Source: Thiogranum sp963752745 (GTDB lineage Bacteria > Pseudomonadota > Gammaproteobacteria > DSM-19610). From it: DNA of 64,000 bases. Under the pieces are notes generated by a model that was not told the DNA's origin, did not search any database, and saw only the letters and a program-made list of their open reading frames with translations. The stretch is taken from NCBI GenBank assembly GCA_963752745.1, contig CAVWAK010000012.1:1-64000 (forward strand), read 5' to 3'. Shown one piece after another: positions 36,187 through 45,326 of this stretch. The translations under genes and the position numbers were made by a program. Positions within the stretch are counted from its first letter, which is position 1. Each line of letters starts with the position of its first letter.

Positions 36187-36696
36187 TTATTCACTTACTT
36201 TGATCTGCTTTACTATTTTTACCCAACGGTCGCTGGCAAACTCCTCCAGGAATTCCATAAAGGTTTCTGCCATCTCTCTGCTGTGCTCCAGTTGCACCGC
36301 ATCTGCCTGGCAAGCCTGTTCCAGCTCCTTCAGGAGCTCAACCCGCTCCTCCTGCCGATGAAGTATATCCAACATCTGCCTCATTGCTGCAAGCGTTTCT
36401 CTGCATTCGTCAACTCTGTTCGAATCGATAATCACAGCTTCAATCGTCGGGAAACCATCAAACAAGGCATTATATAGTTGCGCAACCTGCTCTGCCGCCC
36501 CATCTGCTAATGAAGTATTTTTCGGCCCCTTTGAAACCGGCTTATTGTTTTTGCCAGCATCCATGTTTCTGCGTGCATCCATTCTCCGATTTGACTTGCG
36601 ACGGCGTTCAAGCCCTTTCAGATTTTGCTGTTTACTTCCGCCAGCATCTTGTTTTTTGGAAGCCATAGCTGATTTACCCTTGTCTGATCGATTCAT
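36187..36696 (-). CDS. Hypothetical charged, helical protein
   Basis: 169 residues. The first 60 are very basic and low-complexity (many K, R, S, N). The rest is predicted helical with acidic and heptad-like spacing (LYNALFDGFPTIEAVII, then MRQMLDILHRQEERVELLKELEQACQADAV). No signal peptide or membrane segment. It is convergent with the chemoreceptor gene, ending 20 bp from it. Not recognised; a DNA- or RNA-binding tail is possible from composition alone. Confidence 0.55.
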   Translation of the reverse strand: MNRSDKGKSAMASKKQDAGGSKQQNLKGLERRRKSNRRMDARRNMDAGKNNKPVSKGPKNTSLADGAAEQVAQLYNALFDGFPTIEAVIIDSNRVDECRETLAAMRQMLDILHRQEERVELLKELEQACQADAVQLEHSREMAETFMEFLEEFASDRWVKIVKQIKVSE

Positions 36697-37076
36697 TATC
36701 TCTTCATCGCTCTTTTGATTTGCCGTCGCTACCCGCTGAAGGCTGGTTCACTGAATTGTTGACTTGATCCATGTCTTAACCCTCCTTGAGGGCAACACTC
36801 ACTGAGTCGTGAAATAGTAGGCTCTTCGGGGAAACTGTAGAACGTCGTTTTGCGAACCGGCATCCTGTTCCTGCCATGGATTAGCAACTCCCTATGCTGC
36901 GTCACTCTCGATAACGGCAGCTTCAGAGCCGACTTTAGAATTCATCACCAGTCAAACCCTGGCCACTATGTGGGCGTTGACTGCTGCTGGGCTAGAGCAT
37001 TATCCACTCGCCACCAAAATGCTCTCGCTACTGGCTGATATTCATGGGCTTTGTTAATATGCACGCTTCGTTCCCT
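36697..37076. other. Intergenic, nothing recognised
   Basis: 380 bp between the hypothetical gene and tRNA-Arg. Short open frames (for example 36850-37038) have no ribosome site and read as low-quality protein. No hairpin stands out. Confidence 0.5.
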
Positions 37077-37153
37077 GTCCCGGTAGCTCAGCTGGATAGA
37101 GCAAGCGCCTCCTAAGCGCTAGGTCGGAGGTTCGACTCCTCTCCGGGACGCCA
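37077..37153 (+). tRNA. tRNA-Arg(CCT)
   Basis: A 77-nt cloverleaf with encoded CCA. The acceptor GTCCCGG pairs with CCGGGAC. The anticodon stem AGCGC/GCGCT encloses CTCCTAA with anticodon CCT, reading AGG. The T loop is GTTCGAC. Confidence 0.95.
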
Positions 37154-37304
37154 TAATTGCCAGTGAATTTCGTATAGTTAACTCCCAATTCCCCTCTGTA
37201 TCACTATCGTCGTTAACAAGCGATACAGGCATTGATTTGCAACGAAACAGGGCAGGGTATAGAGTTAACCCGCTTGATAGTCAGCTGGCATCATCAAGCA
37301 ACGT

Positions 37305-39512
37305 TTACACCTTGCGCCTGACTTCAATTATATTTGGCAGTTGGCCAATTCGACTCAGTATTCTGCTCAGTTGACCAATATCGGTAACCTCCACATGCAG
37401 CTCCATACGGGCCACCATATCCTGCTTGCCGGTATGCGTATTTATCCCCATCACATTGACGCGATCGTTTGCCAGTAGCGTGGATATATCGCGTAACAGA
37501 CCGGGCCGGTCGTAGGCCTGTAACTGAATATCGACCGGGAACAGCTGATCAGGCTGGGAGCCCCATTCGACATCGATCAGGCGCTCGCGATCTTCATTCT
37601 TGAGCCGCAGCACGTTGGCACAATCACGCCGATGTATGGTGACACCACGGCCGCGAGTGATGTAGCCCACTATCGCATCGTTGGGCACCGGGCTGCAGCA
37701 GCGGGCAGCGTTGGTCAACAGGTTACCTACGCCAAGTATTCGGAAATCTTCATCTTTCTGGCGTGGCTGCGCGCGCCGATGGGGAGTGAGATAGCTGAGC
37801 GGTTCGTGTTCGGCCGTCTCGACGAGGCTCATGGCGGCACTGACAACCTGCCCGGTCTGCAAATCACCGCCACCAAGGGCGGCCATCATGCTGTCGATAT
37901 CTTTATAGTTAAGTTTGCTAGCTACCGCTTCCAGGCCATCGTCAGACAGTCCAAGACGATGGAGTTCACGCTCAAGCGCGTTACGCCCGGCACCAATGTT
38001 GATGTCGCGATCCTGCTCCTTGAACCAGTGCCGCACTTTTGCACGTGCGCGCGATGTCTTCAGATAACCCAGGTGAGGGTTGATCCAGTCGCGGCTGGGT
38101 GCCGGCTGGCGAGCCGTCAGTACTTCTACCTGCTCGCCGGAAATCAACTCGTGGGACAGTGGCACGATGCGACCATTGACCTTGATGCCACGACACCGAT
38201 GACCGACATCGGTGTGAATATGGTAGGCGAAATCCAGTACCGTTGCGCCAGCTGGCAAATCAACCACATTACCTTGCGGGGTCAGCACATAAACACGCTC
38301 TTCCATTGACTCGGACTTGAAGCGATCGATGAAGTCGTCCGCAGACTGCTCTTCGTCTTTCCACTCCAGCAACTGTCGCAACCAGGTGATTTTCTGTTCA
38401 AAACCTGCATCGTAGCGAGCACCTTCCTTGTAGCGCCAATGCGCCGCAATACCCAGTTCAGCGTGTTCGTGCATTTCGCGCGTACGGATTTGCACTTCCA
38501 CGGGTTTACCTTCAGGGCCAATCACCGCCGTGTGCAGGGAGCGATAATTATTGGTCTTGGGATTGGCAATATAGTCATCAAACTCGTGCGGCACGTGATG
38601 CCACAGACTGTGCACGGTACCCAGCACGGCGTAACAGTCGGCAGCCTGTTCAACCAGCACTCGCACCGCCTGCACGTCAAAGATCTCGTGAAAATCTATA
38701 TTCTTGCGCCGCATCTTGCGCCAGATACTGTATATATGTTTTGGCCTACCGGTTATTTCGGCCTTGATCCCGGCGGCAGAAAACGACTCGAACAGGCGTG
38801 CTTTGACCAGTTCAATATGGCGTTCCCGATCGATACGCCGTCCATCCAGCAGCGAAGCGATACGATGATAGGCTTCCGGGTCAAGATAGCGCAGCGCCAG
38901 ATCTTCCAGTTCCCACTTGACTTGCCAGATGCCCAGGCGATTCGCCAGGGGTGCGTAGATATCCAGCGTCTCGCGTGAAATTCTGCGTTGCCGATCCTCG
39001 TTAAGGTGACGCAAGGTGCGCATATTATGCAGACGGTCGGCGAGTTTGATGAGCACAACGCGGACGTCTTCTGCCATTGCCAGCAGCAACTTGCGGACAC
39101 TTTCAGCGTGCTGTGACGCGGGGGCTTTACCCGTCGGATCGCGTATTTCACCGATATGCCCCATCTTGGTCACACCGTCTACCAGTGATGCGACGCCATC
39201 GCCAAACTCTTCGCGAATATTCTCCAGGCTAATTTCGGTGTCTTCTACGACATCGTGCAGCAAAGCTGCGGCTACAGCTTCGTGATCGAGATTCAGGTGG
39301 TGAACAATTTCTGCGGCGGCCAGGCAATGCAGCAGATAAGGCTCGCCGGAAGCACGCTTCTGCTCCATGTGTGCCTGACGCGCACGCTCCAGAGCCTGAC
39401 GAATCAGTTGCAGCTCATCCTCGGACCGGCCCTCACCCACAGACGACAGCCAGACCTTCAGGTCTGGCGGCTGTCCATCAGCAGGTGTTCGGGTCTCGGC
39501 GCGGGCTACCAT
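37305..39512 (-). CDS. relA: RelA-type (p)ppGpp synthetase with an apparently intact HD hydrolase motif
   Basis: 735 residues: HD domain (about 35-190), synthetase (about 240-370), TGS (about 410-470), then a helical/zinc-finger region (RCCSPVPND near 615) and C-terminal ACT (660-735). The synthetase carries EFDD at 310-313, the EXDD motif of RelA rather than the RXKD of SpoT/Rel. Yet the hydrolase side keeps H62, H86-D87, E90-D91, D159 and N163, residues lost in E. coli RelA. By sequence it could be bifunctional. It is 33 bp downstream of the PqiC-like gene, so read-through from the lipid-transport operon is possible. Confidence 0.93.
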   Translation of the reverse strand: MVARAETRTPADGQPPDLKVWLSSVGEGRSEDELQLIRQALERARQAHMEQKRASGEPYLLHCLAAAEIVHHLNLDHEAVAAALLHDVVEDTEISLENIREEFGDGVASLVDGVTKMGHIGEIRDPTGKAPASQHAESVRKLLLAMAEDVRVVLIKLADRLHNMRTLRHLNEDRQRRISRETLDIYAPLANRLGIWQVKWELEDLALRYLDPEAYHRIASLLDGRRIDRERHIELVKARLFESFSAAGIKAEITGRPKHIYSIWRKMRRKNIDFHEIFDVQAVRVLVEQAADCYAVLGTVHSLWHHVPHEFDDYIANPKTNNYRSLHTAVIGPEGKPVEVQIRTREMHEHAELGIAAHWRYKEGARYDAGFEQKITWLRQLLEWKDEEQSADDFIDRFKSESMEERVYVLTPQGNVVDLPAGATVLDFAYHIHTDVGHRCRGIKVNGRIVPLSHELISGEQVEVLTARQPAPSRDWINPHLGYLKTSRARAKVRHWFKEQDRDINIGAGRNALERELHRLGLSDDGLEAVASKLNYKDIDSMMAALGGGDLQTGQVVSAAMSLVETAEHEPLSYLTPHRRAQPRQKDEDFRILGVGNLLTNAARCCSPVPNDAIVGYITRGRGVTIHRRDCANVLRLKNEDRERLIDVEWGSQPDQLFPVDIQLQAYDRPGLLRDISTLLANDRVNVMGINTHTGKQDMVARMELHVEVTDIGQLSRILSRIGQLPNIIEVRRKV

Positions 39513-39545
39513 ACTTGTAATTGTAGCCCCCGACTGGCGATCAGG

Positions 39546-40151
39546 CTATTCCGCAGATGCGGCGAGATCGCTCGACAGGGCATGCAGCACTCGCTGGAGC
39601 GCTGTTTGCATAGCCTTTGCAGTGGCATGCATATCATCGCCACCGCTTGCCTGGCGCTCGCTGTAAACAGAGGTCCACAACACGGGGCCAGCTGGCAGCC
39701 GTTGCAGGCTGGCTTCAAGCTCCACTACCACTTCCGGTACCGGCCCGCCGCGCAACTGCTCAAATTTGAGCACATCGGTCGTCAGACGGTACGCCGCCGC
39801 GCCGTGCTGACCACCATCATCAAGACGGTCGGCAATGCCACTGGCGCGCAGATATTGCACCAGCTGGCTATGTACCAGACGTGGCGGCTGATCCACCCAG
39901 TAGGCATAGTGATAGCGTTTCAACTGAAGTGGCCGGGCATTTTCACTGTAGAGCACTGCACGACCACTACGTAGCGGGTCAGCCTCTGTGTAATCGATGT
40001 CCAGGCCACCCTGTAATACCGGCGAGGAGAACACATGTGCCGGGGTTGCTGATTCGAGCTGATAAAAGCGGTCTTCAGGTACCGGTGAACTGGTAGCACA
40101 GGACGCCAGCAACATGACCACGGCAAGGACAAGCGTAGCGCGAAACATCAC
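39546..40151 (-). CDS. PqiC/YmbA-like ABC-transport auxiliary lipoprotein
   Basis: 201 residues with a lipoprotein signal (lipobox LLASC, Cys near residue 18) and the YQLESATP N-terminal segment of this family. Members are outer-membrane lipoproteins that accompany MCE transporters (PqiC with PqiAB, or the auxiliary component of organic-solvent-tolerance type systems). It overlaps the MlaD-like gene by 4 bp. Confidence 0.88.
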   Translation of the reverse strand: MMFRATLVLAVVMLLASCATSSPVPEDRFYQLESATPAHVFSSPVLQGGLDIDYTEADPLRSGRAVLYSENARPLQLKRYHYAYWVDQPPRLVHSQLVQYLRASGIADRLDDGGQHGAAAYRLTTDVLKFEQLRGGPVPEVVVELEASLQRLPAGPVLWTSVYSERQASGGDDMHATAKAMQTALQRVLHALSSDLAASAE

Positions 40152-41089
40152 TGACCTCCCTGGTCACGAGGTGCCGACCCACCAATCAGGCGAGCCGGAT
40201 TCTCGCGGATCTGGCGACTGAACTCGCTCATATTACGACCGGTGTTATCAAGATTTTGCAGGATACCATCACTATAGCGCGACACCTGACGCAGGATATG
40301 CTGCAAATCACTCACCGCCTCCTCCAGGCCTGGCTGACTGCTAACCAGCAGCCCATCGAGCCGGTTGATCAGCTGCTGTGCATCACGCTTGACCTCAACA
40401 AGACCACTGGTCATAGCCTGAAGGTCAGCTGCAGCACGATCTACATTACCCAGTACACGACGAGCCTGCGCCCCGGTTTCTGCATTCAATATATTGCCAA
40501 GATGATCGGCGCTGGCATTCAGCTTGGTTACCAATAGCTGTACCTCGCCAAGAATAACCGGTAACCGGTTCTGTAGTTCACCACCCACCTGCTTAACCGA
40601 CTCATTAAGCGTTTCGAGCAACGGCCGTATAGCGTGCTCGCTGAGGTCACCAAAATCGCCTGCCAGTTCACCCATGGCGGCAAACAGATCAACACCCTGC
40701 TCGCCCTTGAGACTGTCCCCCGGTTGCAGAAAATCCGCAGCGCGCCCTTCCGAGATATTCACCACGGTATCAGCCAGCAGGCCTTCCGAATAGATGCGTG
40801 CAATACTGTCTGACGGGATCTGCCAGCCTGTGCGCACGCGCATTTCGACCTTGTATTCGATACCTGCTTCTGTACGTTCGGGATTGATAGCTGCTACGTG
40901 TCCCAGCGAATAGCCTTCGTAGGTCACCAGCGTGCCTGGAGAGAGTCCGGCGACGTTGTGATAATGCGTATAATAGACATCGCGATCGCCCGAGCCGCTA
41001 ATCATGTAGTACAGTGCAAAAAACAATACACCGAGCGCCGCAAGGACAAACAGACCCACCGAAAAATAGTTTATTGTTTCGCGCTTCAT
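40148..41089 (-). CDS. MCE/MlaD-like periplasmic lipid-binding protein
   Basis: 313 residues. One N-terminal membrane helix (about 8-30) and an MCE domain (about 40-115: LVTYEGYSLGHVAAINPERTEAGIEYKVEMRV and SEGLLADTVVNISEG), then a long helical region (about 140-290). This is the architecture of single-MCE proteins that form a hexameric channel on the permease. Longer than E. coli MlaD by a long coiled tail, closer to the Mycobacterium/PqiB-type extended forms. Confidence 0.92.
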   Translation of the reverse strand: MKRETINYFSVGLFVLAALGVLFFALYYMISGSGDRDVYYTHYHNVAGLSPGTLVTYEGYSLGHVAAINPERTEAGIEYKVEMRVRTGWQIPSDSIARIYSEGLLADTVVNISEGRAADFLQPGDSLKGEQGVDLFAAMGELAGDFGDLSEHAIRPLLETLNESVKQVGGELQNRLPVILGEVQLLVTKLNASADHLGNILNAETGAQARRVLGNVDRAAADLQAMTSGLVEVKRDAQQLINRLDGLLVSSQPGLEEAVSDLQHILRQVSRYSDGILQNLDNTGRNMSEFSRQIRENPARLIGGSAPRDQGGQ

Positions 41090-41095
41090 TGGGCC

Positions 41096-41911
41096 TTAAT
41101 CCATAATGCCAGTCAGTCGGCGCATATATTCATCCGCGTCGACAACCTGCTCTTCCGACCTGCGCGACAACAGATTACGCACGCGCGGAATATCCGAGTT
41201 ACGTACTTCGTCGACGCTGCCTACCATCAAAATACGCCCCTGGTCCAGGACAGTGATCCGGTCAGCGATCTTGAAGGCACTTTCCAGTTCGTGCGTCACC
41301 ACAACGATCGATACCTGCATGGCATCGCGTATGTTCAATATAAGATTATCCAGATCTGCTGACACTACCGGGTCGAGGCCCGCCGAAGGCTCATCGAAAA
41401 ACAGCAGACTGGGATCCATAATCAGGGCTCTTGCCAGGGCTGCGCGTTTCAACATACCGCCGGAAAGCTGTGACGGCATTAAATCCTCGAATCCCGACAG
41501 GTTCACCACTTCCAGCTTCATGCGACTCATAATGCGCATCGTGTTCTCGTCCAGCCTGGTGTGCTCGCGCAGGGGCATACAGACATTTTCGCCCACTGTC
41601 ATCGAATTGAACAACGCACCTCCCTGAAATGACACGCCCATTTTTTTGCGGATAGCCATCCATTCGCTGCCACTGAGATCCGTTATGTCCCTGTCGAACA
41701 AACGAACCACACCTGAATCCGGCTGATGCAGGCCCAACAGATAGCGCAGCAAGGTAGACTTTCCAGACCCACTACCACCCATAATCACCATGATTTCGCT
41801 TTCGTTGACAGTCAGCGAAACATCATCCAGCACCTGCTGCTCACCATAGTAGGTGACCAGGTTCTCGACTTCGATGACAGCCGATGTCAATTTTTCAGCG
41901 GGCGCATTCAT
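41096..41911 (-). CDS. ABC transporter ATPase, MlaF-like
   Basis: 271 residues from the ATG at 41909-41911, which overlaps the permease stop by one base (TGATG). An upstream extension in the same frame overlaps the permease and is rejected. Walker A MGGSGSGKSTLL, signature LSGGMLKRAALARAL and Walker B LLFFDEPSAGLDP are intact. It powers the MCE complex with the MlaE-like permease and the MlaD-like protein. Confidence 0.95.
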   Translation of the reverse strand: MNAPAEKLTSAVIEVENLVTYYGEQQVLDDVSLTVNESEIMVIMGGSGSGKSTLLRYLLGLHQPDSGVVRLFDRDITDLSGSEWMAIRKKMGVSFQGGALFNSMTVGENVCMPLREHTRLDENTMRIMSRMKLEVVNLSGFEDLMPSQLSGGMLKRAALARALIMDPSLLFFDEPSAGLDPVVSADLDNLILNIRDAMQVSIVVVTHELESAFKIADRITVLDQGRILMVGSVDEVRNSDIPRVRNLLSRRSEEQVVDADEYMRRLTGIMD

Positions 41912-42726
41912 CACAAAATCAGGAAAAAAGTAAATATCATATCGGCAATGACAATGGCGCTGATACAAAGCACAACGGAACGGGTGGTCGCGCGTCCCAG
42001 TCCTTCAGCACCACCGCGTGCATTAAAACCATTCGCGGTAGCCACCAGGGTAATCAACACACCAAACACCACGCTCTTGGACAAACCCTGCCAGATGTCG
42101 GCGGGTTCCAGCACACTCAACACGCGTTCAAAATAGGTGCCCAGGCTGATGTTCAATTCCAGCATAGTGATGAAGCCACCACCCAGAATTGCCATCAGAT
42201 CGGAGAGTATTGCCATAGCCGGCAGCATCACCAGCATGGCAACAAGAATAGGCGACACCAGGTAACGTACCGGTGCTACACCCATAACCCGCAAGGCATC
42301 AATCTCCTGTGCCATTTGCATGGTTCCAATTCGTGCAGCAATGGCCGAGCCGGAACGGCCGGCAACTACTATACCTGCGATGAGCACTCCGAATTCGCGT
42401 GTCACAGAGGTCGCAATACCGTTAATCACTTGTGACTCGGCACCGAAATCGCGCAGCGTATAAATCCCCTGCATGGCCATCATGGCACCATTGGCAAATG
42501 CCAGAATTGCCAGCACCGGAATTGCCAGAACGCCGATTTCCATCATTTCCTTGACCATCGACTGCAGCCGCACGGGCTGTTGCCACCAGCGCCCGCAGAA
42601 CACCCAGAACAGACTCTCGACCAGCAAGGCTGCAGCATAGCCGAAGTCCTCGACGCCAGTTACAAACTGACGACCGACGCGCTCGCTAACACGCCGGAAC
42701 CGGCTGGAATGAATCTCAGCTGCCAC
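41911..42726 (-). CDS. MCE-system permease, MlaE-like
   Basis: 271 residues, GTG start at 42724-42726, overlapping the STAS gene by 11 bp. About five membrane helices and the family's conserved stretch TSVTREFGVLIAGIVVAGRSGSAIAARIGTMQ (about residues 105-137) and EIDALRVMGVAPVRYLVSP. It belongs to the MlaE/PqiA-independent permease family that moves phospholipids or other hydrophobic ligands between the inner membrane and the MCE protein. Confidence 0.93.
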   Translation of the reverse strand: MAAEIHSSRFRRVSERVGRQFVTGVEDFGYAAALLVESLFWVFCGRWWQQPVRLQSMVKEMMEIGVLAIPVLAILAFANGAMMAMQGIYTLRDFGAESQVINGIATSVTREFGVLIAGIVVAGRSGSAIAARIGTMQMAQEIDALRVMGVAPVRYLVSPILVAMLVMLPAMAILSDLMAILGGGFITMLELNISLGTYFERVLSVLEPADIWQGLSKSVVFGVLITLVATANGFNARGGAEGLGRATTRSVVLCISAIVIADMIFTFFLIL

Positions 42727-43048
42727 GCTTCAGGCGCTCTTCCAGCGATGCATGTATCTCGAACACCTTGTCCAGCCTGGCCAGCTTCAAGACACTCATG
42801 GCTGCGTCACTGACACCAATAAGTCCAAATTCAAGATTATTGGAACGTGCGTACTGAAACCCTTCGACCAGGCTGGCGATACCCGAACTATCGATATAGT
42901 CGACGGCCGACAGATCCACCATCACGTGTTTCATTTTCTTGAGGCAGTTGAGAATCACTTTGCGTGCATCAGGTGAGTTGCCCAGGTCAACCTCACCGTT
43001 CAGCATTACCACCGAAAATCCATCTATATTTTCCACCGGGAACGCCAT
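42716..43048 (-). CDS. STAS-domain protein (anti-sigma antagonist / MlaB-like)
   Basis: About 110 residues, one STAS domain. ATG 43046-43048 is preferred; a TTG two codons upstream is possible. The phosphorylatable site VDYIDSSGIASL is conserved (numbered from the TTG, Ser56-Ser57), as in SpoIIAA. MlaB, the STAS subunit of the E. coli Mla ATPase, has the same fold. Upstream lie a RsbW-like kinase and a SpoIIE phosphatase, downstream the MlaE and MlaF genes. It may therefore be both the partner-switch antagonist and the regulatory subunit of the ABC transporter. Confidence 0.9.
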   Translation of the reverse strand: MAFPVENIDGFSVVMLNGEVDLGNSPDARKVILNCLKKMKHVMVDLSAVDYIDSSGIASLVEGFQYARSNNLEFGLIGVSDAAMSVLKLARLDKVFEIHASLEERLKRGS

Positions 43049-43050
43049 AA

Positions 43051-43479
43051 TCAACTCTGCTCCTTGAGAAATTTCTTCATCTGAAAGAGATTACCACCAT
43101 CTGCCGGTGGCTCCAGAAAGCCGCATTCATCCATTAGAGAACCGATCAGGTGTACACCCAGTCCGCCAGGTCGGACATCGTCCAGGTCTCTGGAACAAAC
43201 CTTGTCGACATCCACACAATCAGCATAGTCGCGCACTCTGAATACCAGCGCATCCGGTTCCTGCACGATGGTCAGATCGATCTGGCCATCCGGACGCATT
43301 TCATAGGCATGCTGAATGATATTCATACATGCTTCGTTCACGGCGAGTACGACAGCATCAGTGCATTCTTCGGTAAGACCAACCATATCGGCTGCATCGC
43401 GCAACACGCAGCGCAACAATTTGAGTCGACTCGGGTGCGAGCAGAAGCTCATGGCCAGCAGTTGCTGATCACAATCCAT
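43051..43479 (-). CDS. RsbW-like histidine-kinase-type ATPase (anti-sigma / STAS kinase)
   Basis: 142 residues, a GHKL ATPase domain alone. The N box AVNEACMNIIQHAY is near residues 46-59, a G1-like RDYADCVD is near 98 and the G2 motif GGLGVHLI is near 121. No dimerisation or sensor domain, so it is the RsbW/SpoIIAB type that phosphorylates a STAS partner. The STAS gene begins within a few bases of its stop. The G1 box has ADC where a glycine is more common. Confidence 0.88.
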   Translation of the reverse strand: MDCDQQLLAMSFCSHPSRLKLLRCVLRDAADMVGLTEECTDAVVLAVNEACMNIIQHAYEMRPDGQIDLTIVQEPDALVFRVRDYADCVDVDKVCSRDLDDVRPGGLGVHLIGSLMDECGFLEPPADGGNLFQMKKFLKEQS

Positions 43480-43480
43480 G

Positions 43481-45226
43481 TTACCGGACTTCCTCTATAA
43501 TCAGCAGGGTCAGATCGTCGTCCACAATACCATCGACCGCCTGTACCGCATTTGATATGGCACTCGCGCGCGCCTCCAGTGGCAAGTGTGAATATTCCTT
43601 CAACAGGCGCAAAAGGCCCTCCTTCTCCAGACGCTGGTCGGCGATGCGGGCTTCCAGCAGACCATCTGTATACAGGTATAGACACCCACCCTGCAAATTA
43701 AAAGTGTGATTGGGAAACTGGCTTTCCGGCGATATGCCCAGCGGCGGTCCACCGGCCGGGTATTCACCCACCAGTGCTGCGCAACCCATATGCAGTGCCG
43801 GCAAATGACCGGCGCTGGCTATAGTCACATCGCCGGTGCTGTGATCGATCACCCCCGCCACCATGGTGACAAACATACCGCGTATCGAGGTTTCGGAGAT
43901 TTCCCGGTTCAACATACCGAGCAGTTTTCCAGGATTGTGTATGCCTTTGCCCAGGCAGCGGAACAGACTGGCTGTCTTGGCCATCAGCAGCGCTGCATTC
44001 ATTCCCTTGCCTGACACATCGGCCAGACAGAAGGCAATGCGTCCGTCAGGCAGCCGGAAGTAGTCATAGAAATCGCCAGATACTGCCTTGGCGGAGAGAT
44101 TTTGACCGACAACACCCTCGATACAACCGGCAGCGCCAGGCAGCAGGCTTTTCTGTACTTCTCGCGCCAGCTCCAGCTCGCGCTGCAACTCTTCGGCAAT
44201 CTGGTCGCGCTCGGCCAACGTCTGCTCAAGACGCCAGGTGAGCTCCTGGTAGCTCAGATTTTCCTCGGCAAGACGAAGATTGGCCTCCCGCAACACATCT
44301 TCGAAAGACATTTGATCGCCAATGCGCATACCCATGGCAACAGCGGCTTCGGCGACCGATTCTGACACCTGCTGCAACAGGTAATCGGTTTGTTCCGGCC
44401 CTGCATCAAAGTGCTCCTTCAACAGGGATCGGGTGCGCTGTACCACGCTACGCTTGTCTACACTGCGGTAAACCGATGCCATCCAGTCGGCACATTCCGA
44501 AACCTTGCACAGCGTTACATCCTGTGGATCGGCATCCTCCGGTGGGCCATCGTGGTGATAGCCCATGGCGATCGCCAGATCAGCGGGCAAATCCCAGTTG
44601 GTCGCCAGAACCAGGCCAACCTCATCATGCGTAGTATGGAAAAATTCCACCTCCAGGTCGCGGCGCTGATCCGGGGTCGCAGCAGCCAATGATCCCCAGT
44701 GCTCAACCTGGTCAGGATGCAGGTAGAGCATGACCAGCAGGCCAAAATCCTGCAGCAGGCCGGCAGTAAAACACTCGTCAGCATCGAGGCCGGCGAGGCC
44801 GGCAAGACCACGGGCACTGACGGCACGACGCAGTGCGTCCTCCCAGTAGGCATCGATATCAAATCCGGGAATTGAATCCTTGCGCAGCGCGTCGCGCATC
44901 GATATGCACAGCACCATGTTGCGCAGCGCACGGTTGCCAAGCACCGTCACAGCACGGGTCACGGATTTCACCTGACTGGCCAGACCGAAGAAAGCGGAAT
45001 TGGCAACCCGCAGAAGCTCTGCGGTCAGAACGGGGTCGTTGGTGACAATTTGTGCCAGGTCCCGGCTATCAATGCCGGTTCGCGAGCAGGCCTGGACGAT
45101 ACGGATGGCGTCCTTGGGAGGTGCCGGCAGATCCGACGGCTTTACCTGGTTACCAATGGTTGCTTGTTCCATAAGCTGTTGATCGCGCATCCTGGGCCAA
45201 CTGTCCGGGTTTCCTTCGCTCAGCAT
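43481..45226 (-). CDS. HDOD-SpoIIE (PP2C-type) phosphatase
   Basis: 581 residues. The HDOD domain (about 20-220, KPSDLPAPPKDAIRIVQ start) is followed by a helical linker or coiled coil (about 305-350) and a SpoIIE-type PP2C domain (about 355-581). Metal-site motifs are SGDFYDYF and CLADVSGKG, with LYTDGLLEA near the end. It is the phosphatase arm that would dephosphorylate the STAS protein, and HDOD may sense a signal or a ligand. It ends 2 bp before the kinase gene start. Confidence 0.92.
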   Translation of the reverse strand: MLSEGNPDSWPRMRDQQLMEQATIGNQVKPSDLPAPPKDAIRIVQACSRTGIDSRDLAQIVTNDPVLTAELLRVANSAFFGLASQVKSVTRAVTVLGNRALRNMVLCISMRDALRKDSIPGFDIDAYWEDALRRAVSARGLAGLAGLDADECFTAGLLQDFGLLVMLYLHPDQVEHWGSLAAATPDQRRDLEVEFFHTTHDEVGLVLATNWDLPADLAIAMGYHHDGPPEDADPQDVTLCKVSECADWMASVYRSVDKRSVVQRTRSLLKEHFDAGPEQTDYLLQQVSESVAEAAVAMGMRIGDQMSFEDVLREANLRLAEENLSYQELTWRLEQTLAERDQIAEELQRELELAREVQKSLLPGAAGCIEGVVGQNLSAKAVSGDFYDYFRLPDGRIAFCLADVSGKGMNAALLMAKTASLFRCLGKGIHNPGKLLGMLNREISETSIRGMFVTMVAGVIDHSTGDVTIASAGHLPALHMGCAALVGEYPAGGPPLGISPESQFPNHTFNLQGGCLYLYTDGLLEARIADQRLEKEGLLRLLKEYSHLPLEARASAISNAVQAVDGIVDDDLTLLIIEEVR

Positions 45227-45326
45227 AGCGGCCGATTATCAGTCAGCTAGAGTAGAATTTATCCCCAATGATCAGATAATTAGACCGGAAAACCGGCTGG
45301 ATGGAGAACCCCGCGGAAGGGCTGTA

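Noticed and set aside
36850..37038. Small plus-strand open frame before tRNA-Arg
   Set aside because: No ribosome site and no protein-like pattern.
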